Positions 1 through 5,755 of a DNA stretch of 7,272 nucleotides are shown one piece after another. The notes under the pieces were generated by a model, which was not told the origin of the DNA, did no database searches, and saw nothing but the letters and a program-made list of their open reading frames with translations. A program made the translations under genes and the position numbers. The DNA is from Planctomycetales bacterium (lineage in GTDB: Bacteria; Planctomycetota; Planctomycetia; Gemmatales; Gemmataceae): the NCBI GenBank assembly GCA_020054355.1, contig JAGVLI010000378.1, positions 1 through 7,272 of the forward strand. Direction: 5' to 3'. The stretch's first letter is position 1, and each line of letters begins with the position of its first letter.

Positions 1-60
1 CAGCCCGACGTGTTCGCGCCATTGATGGGACACGTCGGGCTGACGCCTCGACGCTCGCCA
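1..60. repeat. Truncated palindromic repeat at contig start
   Basis: Bases 1-12 (CAGCCCGACGTG) are the exact reverse complement of 31-42, with an 18-base loop. The sequence continues through 43-60 and ends in GCTCGCCA, the same octamer that closes the palindromes at 1266-1341 and 2833-2876. GCTGACGCC, four or five variable bases, then GCTCGCCA is shared between 39-60 and 2857-2876 (with one base difference at the left edge of the latter alignment). I infer that 31-60 is a complete right arm and that the left arm is cut off by the contig start. The right arm predicts that the missing bases read TGGCGAGCGTCGAGGCGT. An assembly break inside a dispersed repeat would be expected. A plain transcription terminator is less likely because no T-tract follows. 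Confidence 0.6.
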
Positions 61-99
61 GCAAGAGCCAGCCGCCCCCGCGATTTCCGCAAGAGACCG

Positions 100-128
100 T
101 TGACGGCCTTGGATGGAACGGCTATTGA
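100..128 (+). promoter_or_regulatory. Weak candidate promoter for infC operon
   Basis: TTGACG at 100-105 matches the sigma-70 -35 consensus at five of six positions. A 17-base spacer leads to TATTGA at 123-128, which matches -10 at only three of six. Another -10-like hexamer, TATATT (five of six), lies at 181-186 but has no good -35. Either would give a leader of 160 to 220 bases before the infC start and would transcribe the folded region at 197-319. Planctomycete promoters are poorly characterised, so this is only a candidate. Confidence 0.2.
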
Positions 129-196
129 TGGTAGATTACGAGATAAGGGTGGGACGGTGAAACCGTTCTGTCCGAGTGCGTATATTGCAGCAGACG

Positions 197-319
197 CCGC
201 GGCGTGTTTCCCTGCTTCCGGCTGCTGGCCTGGCGAACCGATCGGACCCAAGCGCCTTCCTCGCGCCGCGGATTCAAGTAAATTGCTGGGTGCGACTTGG
301 GTGCTCGGTTCGGCCAGGT
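197..319 (+). ncRNA. Structured leader RNA upstream of infC
   Basis: The RNA can form a strong nested hairpin. Bases 228-241 pair with 305-319 (13 Watson-Crick pairs, one G·U, one bulged G at 312). After an internal loop, 246-252 (ACCCAAG) pair perfectly with 296-302 (CTTGGGT), and 253-255 can pair with 292-294. The apical loop holds 262-271, which can pair with the upstream segment 197-206 (eight GC pairs, one wobble and one more GC pair), giving a pseudoknot. The structure ends 17 bases before the infC Shine-Dalgarno site. Leaders at this place bind L20 in Bacillus, so autogenous control is plausible. The pairings are read directly from the sequence; the regulatory role is inference and I cannot match this to a known leader family. 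Confidence 0.45.
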
Positions 320-336
320 GGGCGCCGGCTCAAACG

Positions 337-342
337 AAGGAG
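337..342 (+). promoter_or_regulatory. Shine-Dalgarno site of infC
   Basis: AAGGAG lies eight bases before the in-frame ATT at 351-353. No comparable site stands before the alternative in-frame TTG at 297, so this site decides the start of infC in favour of AUU. Confidence 0.8.
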
Positions 343-350
343 ATCACGGT

Positions 351-908
<558 letters not shown>

Positions 909-924
909 GCGCCGAAAATTCCCG

Positions 925-1017
925 CCAGGGCAGGCTGCGATTTGCTACATTAAGCGTTCCGCTTTCCCGGGACCCTTGGTCGGTTGCCAGGGGTTCCTTT
1001 GTTTTTCCCCGCCCTGG
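925..1017 (+). promoter_or_regulatory. Possible folded leader between infC and rpmI
   Basis: Bases 925-931 (CCAGGGC) are perfectly complementary to 1011-1017 (GCCCTGG), a long-range pairing that would enclose the terminator-like hairpin at 969-997. The same downstream segment (1012-1017) can instead pair with 987-992 and so compete with the 3' arm of that hairpin. A small hairpin AAGCG-TTC-CGCTT lies at 952-964. In E. coli the infC-rpmI junction carries the L20 operator, which includes a long-range pairing; the position is analogous. Whether L20 binds here is not visible from sequence alone. Confidence 0.35.
969..1006 (+). terminator. Terminator/attenuator-like hairpin before rpmI
   Basis: Bases 969-979 pair continuously with 987-997: 11 pairs including two G·U wobbles, closing a seven-base loop (TCGGTTG). 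The T-rich run TTTGTTTTT follows at once (998-1006). A GC-rich stem followed by eight T in nine bases is the form of an intrinsic terminator. It lies 42 bases before the rpmI start, inside an operon whose downstream genes are essential, so partial termination or attenuation is more likely than a full stop. Competing pairings (987-992 with 1012-1017) could act as an antiterminator. The structure is seen; its function is inferred. Confidence 0.55.
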
Positions 1018-1048
1018 GGCGTTCGCAGGGCTTGAAAGGAAGGCAGCC

Positions 1049-1249
1049 ATGCCTAAGATGAAGAGCCACAAAGGCTCGCGCAAGCGCTTCCGGGTGACGG
1101 CCAACGGCAAGCTGAAACGCAAGCAGGCCGGCAAGAAGCACCTGGAAAGCCACAAGACCGGCAAGCGCAAACGCCAGCTGCGGGCCACCGTGTTGCAGAC
1201 CAACCGGCTCGCGCAAAAATACGTCAACCACATGGGCGATGCCAAGTAA
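1049..1249 (+). CDS. rpmI: 50S ribosomal protein L35
   Basis: L35 (bL35) is a small, very basic protein of the large ribosomal subunit that contacts 23S rRNA. The 66 residues match the usual length of about 65. The family start MPKMKSHKGSRKRFRVT and the following GKLKRKQAGKKHL are clear matches, and the protein is dominated by Lys and Arg. The start is supported by the purine-rich AAAGGAAGG at 1035-1043. It lies between infC and rplT in the standard bacterial order, after a 140-base gap that holds a terminator-like hairpin. Stop codon TAA at 1247-1249. Confidence 0.97.
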   Translation: MPKMKSHKGSRKRFRVTANGKLKRKQAGKKHLESHKTGKRKRQLRATVLQTNRLAQKYVNHMGDAK

Positions 1250-1265
1250 ACGCGAAGCAGACAGC

Positions 1266-1340
1266 GGCGAGCCGGGAGCGTCAGCGACGGGAGTATGCGA
1301 AGCTGACAGATACTCCGGTCGCTCACGCTCCCGGCTCGCC
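1266..1340. repeat. 75-base near-perfect palindrome, rpmI-rplT gap
   Basis: Left arm 1266-1296 and right arm 1310-1340 form 29 pairs over 31 positions (16 pairs, C·C mismatch, 6 pairs, G·G mismatch, 7 pairs) around a 13-base loop. It begins 17 bases after the rpmI stop and ends 11 bases before the rplT Shine-Dalgarno site. No T-tract follows, so a simple intrinsic terminator is unlikely. The ends GGCGAGC and GCTCGCC(A) are shared with the elements at 1-60 and 2833-2876, suggesting a dispersed REP- or MITE-like family. In mRNA it would form a very stable hairpin separating the rpmI and rplT cistrons, possibly affecting decay or coupling. Confidence 0.85.
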
Positions 1341-1364
1341 AGATTCCAATAGGAGCCACCACCA

Positions 1365-1718
1365 ATGACTCGCGCACGGAGCGGCAAGACCGTCTTGCGA
1401 AACCGCAAGCGTCTGCGCCGGCTGACCAAAGGCTTCGTGATGAGCCGGCACAACCTGTACCGGCAAGCGGTCGTCACCCTGATGCGCGGCCGGGTCTACG
1501 CTTTCCGCGACCGCCGGGTGCGCAAGCGCGAATTCCGCCGCCTGTGGATCGTGCGCATCAGCGCCGCCTGCCGGATGCGCGGCCTGCGCTACAATCAGCT
1601 GATTGCCGGCCTCATCAAGGCCAACGTCGAGTTGGACCGCAAGACCCTCGCCGATATCGCCGTCCACGATCCGGACACGTTTACCAAGATCGTCGAACTG
1701 GCGGAGCAGAACCTGTAG
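1365..1718 (+). CDS. rplT: 50S ribosomal protein L20
   Basis: L20 (bL20) binds 23S rRNA early in 50S assembly and in E. coli and Bacillus also represses its own operon by binding a leader that mimics its rRNA site. The 117 residues match the usual 115-120. Family blocks are YAFRDRRVRKREFRRLWIVR (about 45-64), YNQLIAGL, and the C-terminal ANVELDRKTLADIAVHD. The N-terminal extension diverges: the usual ARG/KGYRGRRS region reads KGFVMSRHN, though it is still basic. Start supported by AGGAG at 1351-1355, nine bases before ATG. A 75-base palindrome lies between it and rpmI. Given the folded leaders at 197-319 and 925-1017, L20 is the natural candidate regulator. Confidence 0.97.
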   Translation: MTRARSGKTVLRNRKRLRRLTKGFVMSRHNLYRQAVVTLMRGRVYAFRDRRVRKREFRRLWIVRISAACRMRGLRYNQLIAGLIKANVELDRKTLADIAVHDPDTFTKIVELAEQNL

Positions 1719-1725
1719 CCATTTA

Positions 1726-1794
1726 AGATTGCAAATTGCAGATTGCAAATTGGCTGCGTGTCAATTTGCAATCTGCAATTTGCGATTTGCAATT
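1726..1794. repeat. AT-rich inverted repeat of 7-base units before pheS
   Basis: Bases 1731-1752 are perfectly complementary to 1762-1783 (22 pairs). The stem extends outward to 1726 and 1788 with two G·U wobbles, for 27 pairs around a nine-base loop. Each arm is made of tandem heptamers: ATTGCAA/ATTGCAG/ATTGCAA on the left (1728-1748) and AATTTGC/AATCTGC/AATTTGC/GATTTGC on the right (1763-1790). The element is AT-rich in a GC-rich context, starts eight bases after the rplT stop and ends six bases before the pheS ATG. It has replaced any Shine-Dalgarno site. It resembles the short tandemly repeated heptamers described in cyanobacteria; relation is not established. Confidence 0.85.
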
Positions 1795-1799
1795 CTAAT

Positions 1800-2822
1800 A
1801 TGTCCGACCTTGCCAACCTGGAACAGCGGGCGTTGTCCGAACTGAACGCGACCGACGGCGAGGAATCGCTGCGCGCCTGGAAGACGCGCTATTTCGGCGA
1901 CCACGGCGAAGTCACGCAGGCGCTCAAGGACATCGGCAAGGTGCCCGGACCCGAACGGCCCGCCTACGGCAAGGAAGTCAACCGGATCAAGGCGGCGCTC
2001 AACCAGGCTTATGAAGCCGCCCTGAAGACCGCGAAGGACCTGGCCCTGGAGCGCAGCCTGGCGGAACCGCCGCTCGACGTGACGCTGCCGGGCCGTCGGC
2101 CCAGCCACGGCCGCCTGCACCTGGCCACCCAGGTCATGCGCGACATTCGCGGCATCTTCGCCGACCTGGGCTTTCAGGTTTACCGCAGCCGGGAAGTCGA
2201 GGACGACGAGCACAACTTCGGCCTGCTCAACATGCCGCCGCACCACCCGGCCCGCGACATGTGGGACACCTTCCACACGACGACGCCCGGCGTGCTGCTG
2301 CGGACCCATACCTCGCCCGGCCAGATTCACGTGATGCGGAAGTTCAAGGGCAAGCCGATCCGCGTCATCCTGCCCGGCATGTGCTACCGCTACGAGGCCA
2401 TCACCACCCGCAGCGAAATCCAGTTCCAGCAAGTGGAAGGATTGGCCATCGGTTCCCGCGTCAACATGGCCGACCTCAAGGGCACCATCGTCTCCTTCGC
2501 CCGGCGCATGTTCGGCGAGGAACGCCAGGTGCGCATCCGCTCCAGCTACTTCCCGTTCACCGAACCGTCGATCGAGGTGGACATGGACTGCATCGTCTGC
2601 GCCGGCAAGGGCTGCGGGCTGTGCAAGAAAAGCGGCTGGCTGGAGATCATGGGCGCCGGCATGGTTCATCCCACGGTGCTGAAGAACGGCGGCTACGACC
2701 CGGAGCAGTTCACCGGCTTCGCCTTCGGCATGGGACCGCAACGCATCGCCATGCTCAAGTACGCCATCGACGATATCCGGCTGTTCTGGGGCAACGACCT
2801 GCGCTTCCTGCAACAGTTTTGA
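1800..2822 (+). CDS. pheS: Phenylalanyl-tRNA synthetase alpha subunit
   Basis: PheS carries the class II catalytic site that activates phenylalanine and charges tRNA-Phe in the (alpha-beta)2 enzyme. The 340 residues match the family. A helical, tRNA-contacting N-terminal arm spans about 1-90. Motif 1 lies near HPARDMWDTF (149-158), motif 2 covers LLRTHTSPGQIHVM (166-179) to FQQVEGL (219-225), FTEPS is at 253-257, and motif 3 is GFAFGMGPQRIAML (306-319). Four cysteines (264, 267, 272, 275) form a probable zinc knuckle, seen in many bacterial PheS but absent from E. coli PheS. The common FHQ of motif 2 reads FQQ. The ATG at 1800 is chosen; an in-frame TTG at 1743 would lie inside the repeat. 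No Shine-Dalgarno site is visible: the bases before ATG are the AT-rich repeat. Confidence 0.97.
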   Translation: MSDLANLEQRALSELNATDGEESLRAWKTRYFGDHGEVTQALKDIGKVPGPERPAYGKEVNRIKAALNQAYEAALKTAKDLALERSLAEPPLDVTLPGRRPSHGRLHLATQVMRDIRGIFADLGFQVYRSREVEDDEHNFGLLNMPPHHPARDMWDTFHTTTPGVLLRTHTSPGQIHVMRKFKGKPIRVILPGMCYRYEAITTRSEIQFQQVEGLAIGSRVNMADLKGTIVSFARRMFGEERQVRIRSSYFPFTEPSIEVDMDCIVCAGKGCGLCKKSGWLEIMGAGMVHPTVLKNGGYDPEQFTGFAFGMGPQRIAMLKYAIDDIRLFWGNDLRFLQQF

Positions 2823-2832
2823 CCGCCATTCC

Positions 2833-2876
2833 TGGCGAGCGGCGGGCCTCAGTCCGCTGACGCCCGCCGCTCGCCA
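2833..2876. repeat. 44-base palindrome in the pheS-pheT gap
   Basis: Bases 2833-2847 pair perfectly with 2862-2876 (15 pairs). After one C·C mismatch, 2849-2852 pair with 2857-2860, closing a TCCG tetraloop. The termini TGGCGAGC and GCTCGCCA match those of the elements at 1-60 and 1266-1341. It starts ten bases after the pheS stop and ends 16 bases before the pheT ATG. No T-tract follows, so a terminator is unlikely; a stable mRNA hairpin is expected just upstream of pheT, which has no visible Shine-Dalgarno site. Confidence 0.85.
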
Positions 2877-2892
2877 CAACCAACCGATACCC

Positions 2893-5409
2893 ATGAAAGT
2901 CCCCCTCAAATGGCTCTCTGAGTACGTCGGGCTGACCCTGGGGCACGCGCAGCTGGCCGAACGGCTGACCCTGGTGGGCCTGGAATCGGCGGGCATCCGC
3001 GTCTACGGGCTGCCAGTCCCAACGGGCCTGCGCATCCGGCCGGAAGACATCGGCCCGGTCTGGGACCCGAAGAAGATCGTCATTGCCCAGGTGCGCAGCG
3101 TCGAGAAGCATCCGAACGCCGACAAGTTGCTGCTCGTCGCCGTCGATCTGGGCACCGGCGTGCCCAAGCAGATCGTGACCGGCGCGCCGAACCTCAAGGT
3201 GGGCGACCGGGGGCAAAAGGTCGTGCTCGGCCTGACCGGCACCATGTACTTCGACCACCACGGCAAGGACAAGGAAAAGCAGCTCAAGGAACTGAAGCCG
3301 ATGGAGCTGCGCGGCATCACGAACGATGCAATGGTGATGTCGAACTTCGAGTTGGGCGTCAGCGACGACCGTGAAGGCGGGATCATCATCCTGCAAGACG
3401 ACGCCCCGCTGGGCAAACCCTACGTCGATTACGCCGGCGACATCGTCCTCGAACTCGACGTGCTGCCTAACATGGCCCGCTGCCTGTCGATGCTCGGCGT
3501 GGCGCGCGAAGTCGCCGCCGCCACCGGCGGGCGGATGAACCGGCAGCAGATCAGCCTCGAATACTCGCAGGAACCCATCGACGGCCAGTGCGGGGTGGTC
3601 ATCGAGAACCCGAAGCTCTGCGCCCGCTACCGGGCGATGCTCATCAAGGGCATCAAGTTCGGCTCGGCCCCCAGCTGGATGCAGACGCGCCTGACCTACG
3701 CGGGCATGCGGCCCATCAACAACGTCGTCGATATCACCAACTACGTCATGCTGGAATACGGCCAGCCGTTGCACGCCTTCGACTACGACGTGCTGAAGCA
3801 ACGGGCTGGCGGCAAGCCACCGACGATCACCGTCCGCTCGGCGCGCGCCGGCGAGAAGCTCAAGACCCTGGACAAGGTTGACCGCGAGCTGACGCCCGAT
3901 CATCTCATCATCGCCGATACCGCCGGCCCGATTGCGCTGGCCGGCGTCATGGGCGGGCTGGAGACGGAAGTCTCCGACAAGACCGTCAACGTGCTGCTGG
4001 AATCGGCCAATTTCGATTTCGTCAGCATCCGCAAGACCTTCCGGCATTTCGACCTGCCCAGTGAAGCCAGTGCCCGCTTCAGCCGGGGCATCCACCCGGA
4101 CATCGTCGCGCCGGCGTCCGAGCGCGCCGCGGAATTGCTGCGCCGTCATGCAGGCGGCAAGGTCTGCAAGGGCCATTTCGAGAGCTATCCGGCTCCCGTC
4201 GAATTCCGGCCGATCTCACTGGAGCTGGAAGAAGTGCGCAAGGTGCTGGGCGTAAGCATGTCGCGCAAGGACGTGGTCCATGTCCTGCAAGCCCTGGATT
4301 TCGACGTCAGCGACGATGCGCCGGGCACGCTGCTGGTGCGGACGCCGGGCCACCGCCTCGACGTCCGCGAAAGCGCCGACCTGATCGAGGAACTGGCGCG
4401 CATCCACGGCTACGACAAGCTGCCGGCGACCCTGCTCGCGGACCAGCTGCCCGAACAGCACACCAACTGCAAGCTGGAACTGGAAGAGCGCACGCGCGAC
4501 ATCCTCGTCGCCGCTGGCTTGCAGGAAGTGATTACCTATTCGCTGACCAAGGCCGAACGCGAAGCGCCGCTGGGGCTATCCGCGCCCGAGTACGTGACGC
4601 TGAAGAACCCGATCAGCCCCGAACGGTCGGTGATGCGGCAGACCTTGCTGGCCGGCGTGCTGGAAGCCGCCGCCGAAAACTTGCGGAACAGCGTTGATGT
4701 GCGGCTCTTCGAAGTCGGCTCCGTCTTCGTGCCGGTGGCCGGCGAAAAGCTGCCCGCCGAGCCGGTACGGCTGGCCCTGGTGCTGTCGGGTGGACGCTGG
4801 GGCGAGTTCTGGTCGGAAGCGGGCGCCAAGCCGCCGAGCCTGGAGTTCCACGACATCAAGGGCGTGGTCGAAACCCTGGTCGGTGACCTGCATTTACCGG
4901 ATGTAAGCTATCGCCTGGCGAAAGTGGCCTATCTGCATCCGGCCCGCGGCGCGGAGTTGCTCGTGAAAGGGCAAGGGATGGGGACCTTCGGTCAGCTGCA
5001 TCCCCGCGTGGCGGAAGCGTTCGGCCTCGATGGGTCGCGCGTAGTGCTGGCGGCCGAACTGGACCTCGAACGCATCACTGCGGAAGTGCCTGAGCGCTAT
5101 ACCTTCACTTCAGTGCCGCGCTTCCCGGCAGCGCTGCGCGACGTGGCGGTGATCGTGGAGGAAACCATCCCGGCCGAGCAGGTGCTGACGGAAATCCGCC
5201 AGGCCGGCGGCGACTTGCTCCGCGGCGTCCGGCTGTTCGACTTGTATCGCGGCCCAAGCATTCCAGCGGGCACGAAAAGCCTGGCCTATGCCCTGAGCTA
5301 TCAGGCTGGCGACCGCACCCTGACCGAGGGCGACGTGAACAAGACGCACAAGAAGATCGAGGACCGGCTGAAGTCCGCGTTGAAGGCGCAGATTCGCGGC
5401 AAGGACTAG
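2893..5409 (+). CDS. pheT: Phenylalanyl-tRNA synthetase beta subunit
   Basis: PheT is the large subunit of PheRS; it binds tRNA and carries the editing site that removes mischarged tyrosine. The 838 residues are somewhat longer than E. coli PheT (about 795). Domains in order: N-terminal MKVPLKWLSEYVGL (1-14); EMAP-like tRNA-binding domain (about 61-175; HPNADKL 73-79, GAPN 97-100) with a charged insertion near 118-134; B3/B4 editing region (about 230-430; RPINNVVDITNYVMLEYGQP); B5 domain (about 438-510); catalytic-like core (about 520-735); and the C-terminal ferredoxin-like anticodon-binding domain (about 736-838; PRFPAALRDVAV). The usual PNRxDCLS loop reads PNMARCLS (192-199). The start gives the canonical N-terminus, but no Shine-Dalgarno site precedes it; a palindrome ends 16 bases upstream. 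Last gene of the operon. Confidence 0.97.
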   Translation: MKVPLKWLSEYVGLTLGHAQLAERLTLVGLESAGIRVYGLPVPTGLRIRPEDIGPVWDPKKIVIAQVRSVEKHPNADKLLLVAVDLGTGVPKQIVTGAPNLKVGDRGQKVVLGLTGTMYFDHHGKDKEKQLKELKPMELRGITNDAMVMSNFELGVSDDREGGIIILQDDAPLGKPYVDYAGDIVLELDVLPNMARCLSMLGVAREVAAATGGRMNRQQISLEYSQEPIDGQCGVVIENPKLCARYRAMLIKGIKFGSAPSWMQTRLTYAGMRPINNVVDITNYVMLEYGQPLHAFDYDVLKQRAGGKPPTITVRSARAGEKLKTLDKVDRELTPDHLIIADTAGPIALAGVMGGLETEVSDKTVNVLLESANFDFVSIRKTFRHFDLPSEASARFSRGIHPDIVAPASERAAELLRRHAGGKVCKGHFESYPAPVEFRPISLELEEVRKVLGVSMSRKDVVHVLQALDFDVSDDAPGTLLVRTPGHRLDVRESADLIEELARIHGYDKLPATLLADQLPEQHTNCKLELEERTRDILVAAGLQEVITYSLTKAEREAPLGLSAPEYVTLKNPISPERSVMRQTLLAGVLEAAAENLRNSVDVRLFEVGSVFVPVAGEKLPAEPVRLALVLSGGRWGEFWSEAGAKPPSLEFHDIKGVVETLVGDLHLPDVSYRLAKVAYLHPARGAELLVKGQGMGTFGQLHPRVAEAFGLDGSRVVLAAELDLERITAEVPERYTFTSVPRFPAALRDVAVIVEETIPAEQVLTEIRQAGGDLLRGVRLFDLYRGPSIPAGTKSLAYALSYQAGDRTLTEGDVNKTHKKIEDRLKSALKAQIRGKD

Positions 5410-5563
5410 CAGCCAGTGGGTGCGGCCAATCGTTAGTGGGCACTAGCCCTTATTGATTCTCATTGAGACTGGCCGAGGGGTGTCAGTGATATGAGATGAA
5501 ACGAAACGGCGACGTGCAAAGCCGCCGGGCGGCAAGCTCCGGGTCATCGACCAATAAAGCGAA

Positions 5564-5605
5564 CCGGAGCGGACCACCCGTCATGGCCGCTCCGGCTCAT
5601 CCTCT
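5564..5605 (+). terminator. Possible operon-end hairpin after pheT
   Basis: CCGGAGCGG (5564-5572) pairs perfectly with CCGCTCCGG (5587-5595), and CCA/TGG (5574-5576 with 5584-5586) can extend the stem inward past one bulged A, leaving a seven-base loop. A pyrimidine-rich tract rather than a pure T-run follows (CTCATCCTCTTCTCTGTT). It lies about 155 bases after the pheT stop. It may end or protect the operon transcript; the missing T-run keeps confidence low. The weaker hairpin at 5438-5449 is an alternative. Confidence 0.3.
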
Positions 5606-5684
5606 TCTCTGTTCCGCCCCCGACAGTGGTTGTCCTCCTCTCGATCCGTGGGCCTCTTCAGCAGTACAAACGTGGAAAGGGTGG

Positions 5685-5713
5685 TTGAGCGGACAAGAAA
5701 TTCGCGGTGAAAT
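5685..5713 (+). promoter_or_regulatory. Candidate promoter for the 5756 gene cluster
   Basis: TTGAGC at 5685-5690 (four of six to the -35 consensus) and TGAAAT at 5708-5713 (four of six to -10) are separated by 17 bases and lie 42 bases upstream of the ATG at 5756. The spacing and position fit a sigma-70-type promoter for the cluster ending in the HemY-like gene, but the match is modest. Confidence 0.3.
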
Positions 5714-5755
5714 TGCACGCAGGAAGCCAGTCCAGCCGCGAAATGGGGCCTTGTC

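Larger units (their letters stand above)
5410..5755. other. 346-base gap after pheT with small hairpins
   Basis: I see no tRNA, mobile element or convincing gene here. The stretch marks the boundary between the translation operon and the next cluster. It contains a short hairpin GGGC-ACTA-GCCC (5438-5449) followed by TTATT, a Fur-box-like sequence at 5449-5467, a GC-only dyad at 5521-5533, a 9-bp hairpin at 5564-5595 and a promoter candidate at 5685-5713. A reading frame from 5496 to 5759 has weak coding character and I do not call it. Confidence 0.6.

Noticed and set aside
297..350. TTG start for infC
   Set aside because: It has no ribosome-binding site, the added residues are unlike IF3, and the segment encodes the leader hairpin and the Shine-Dalgarno site used by the ATT at 351.
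1728..1790. Heptamer array as a CRISPR
   Set aside because: The units are seven bases with no spacers and are arranged as an inverted repeat.
1743..1799. TTG start for pheS
   Set aside because: It would translate the AT-rich repeat into a 19-residue extension not seen in PheS; the ATG at 1800 gives the normal length.
1761..4176. Long reverse-strand open frames opposite pheS and pheT (1761-2996 and 2755-4176)
   Set aside because: They mirror conserved genes on the other strand, have low-complexity H/A/G/V/D-rich translations, and arise from GC-rich third positions.
5410..5755. tRNA or other RNA gene after pheT
   Set aside because: I looked for a cloverleaf and T-arm motif and found none; the hairpins present are short and isolated.
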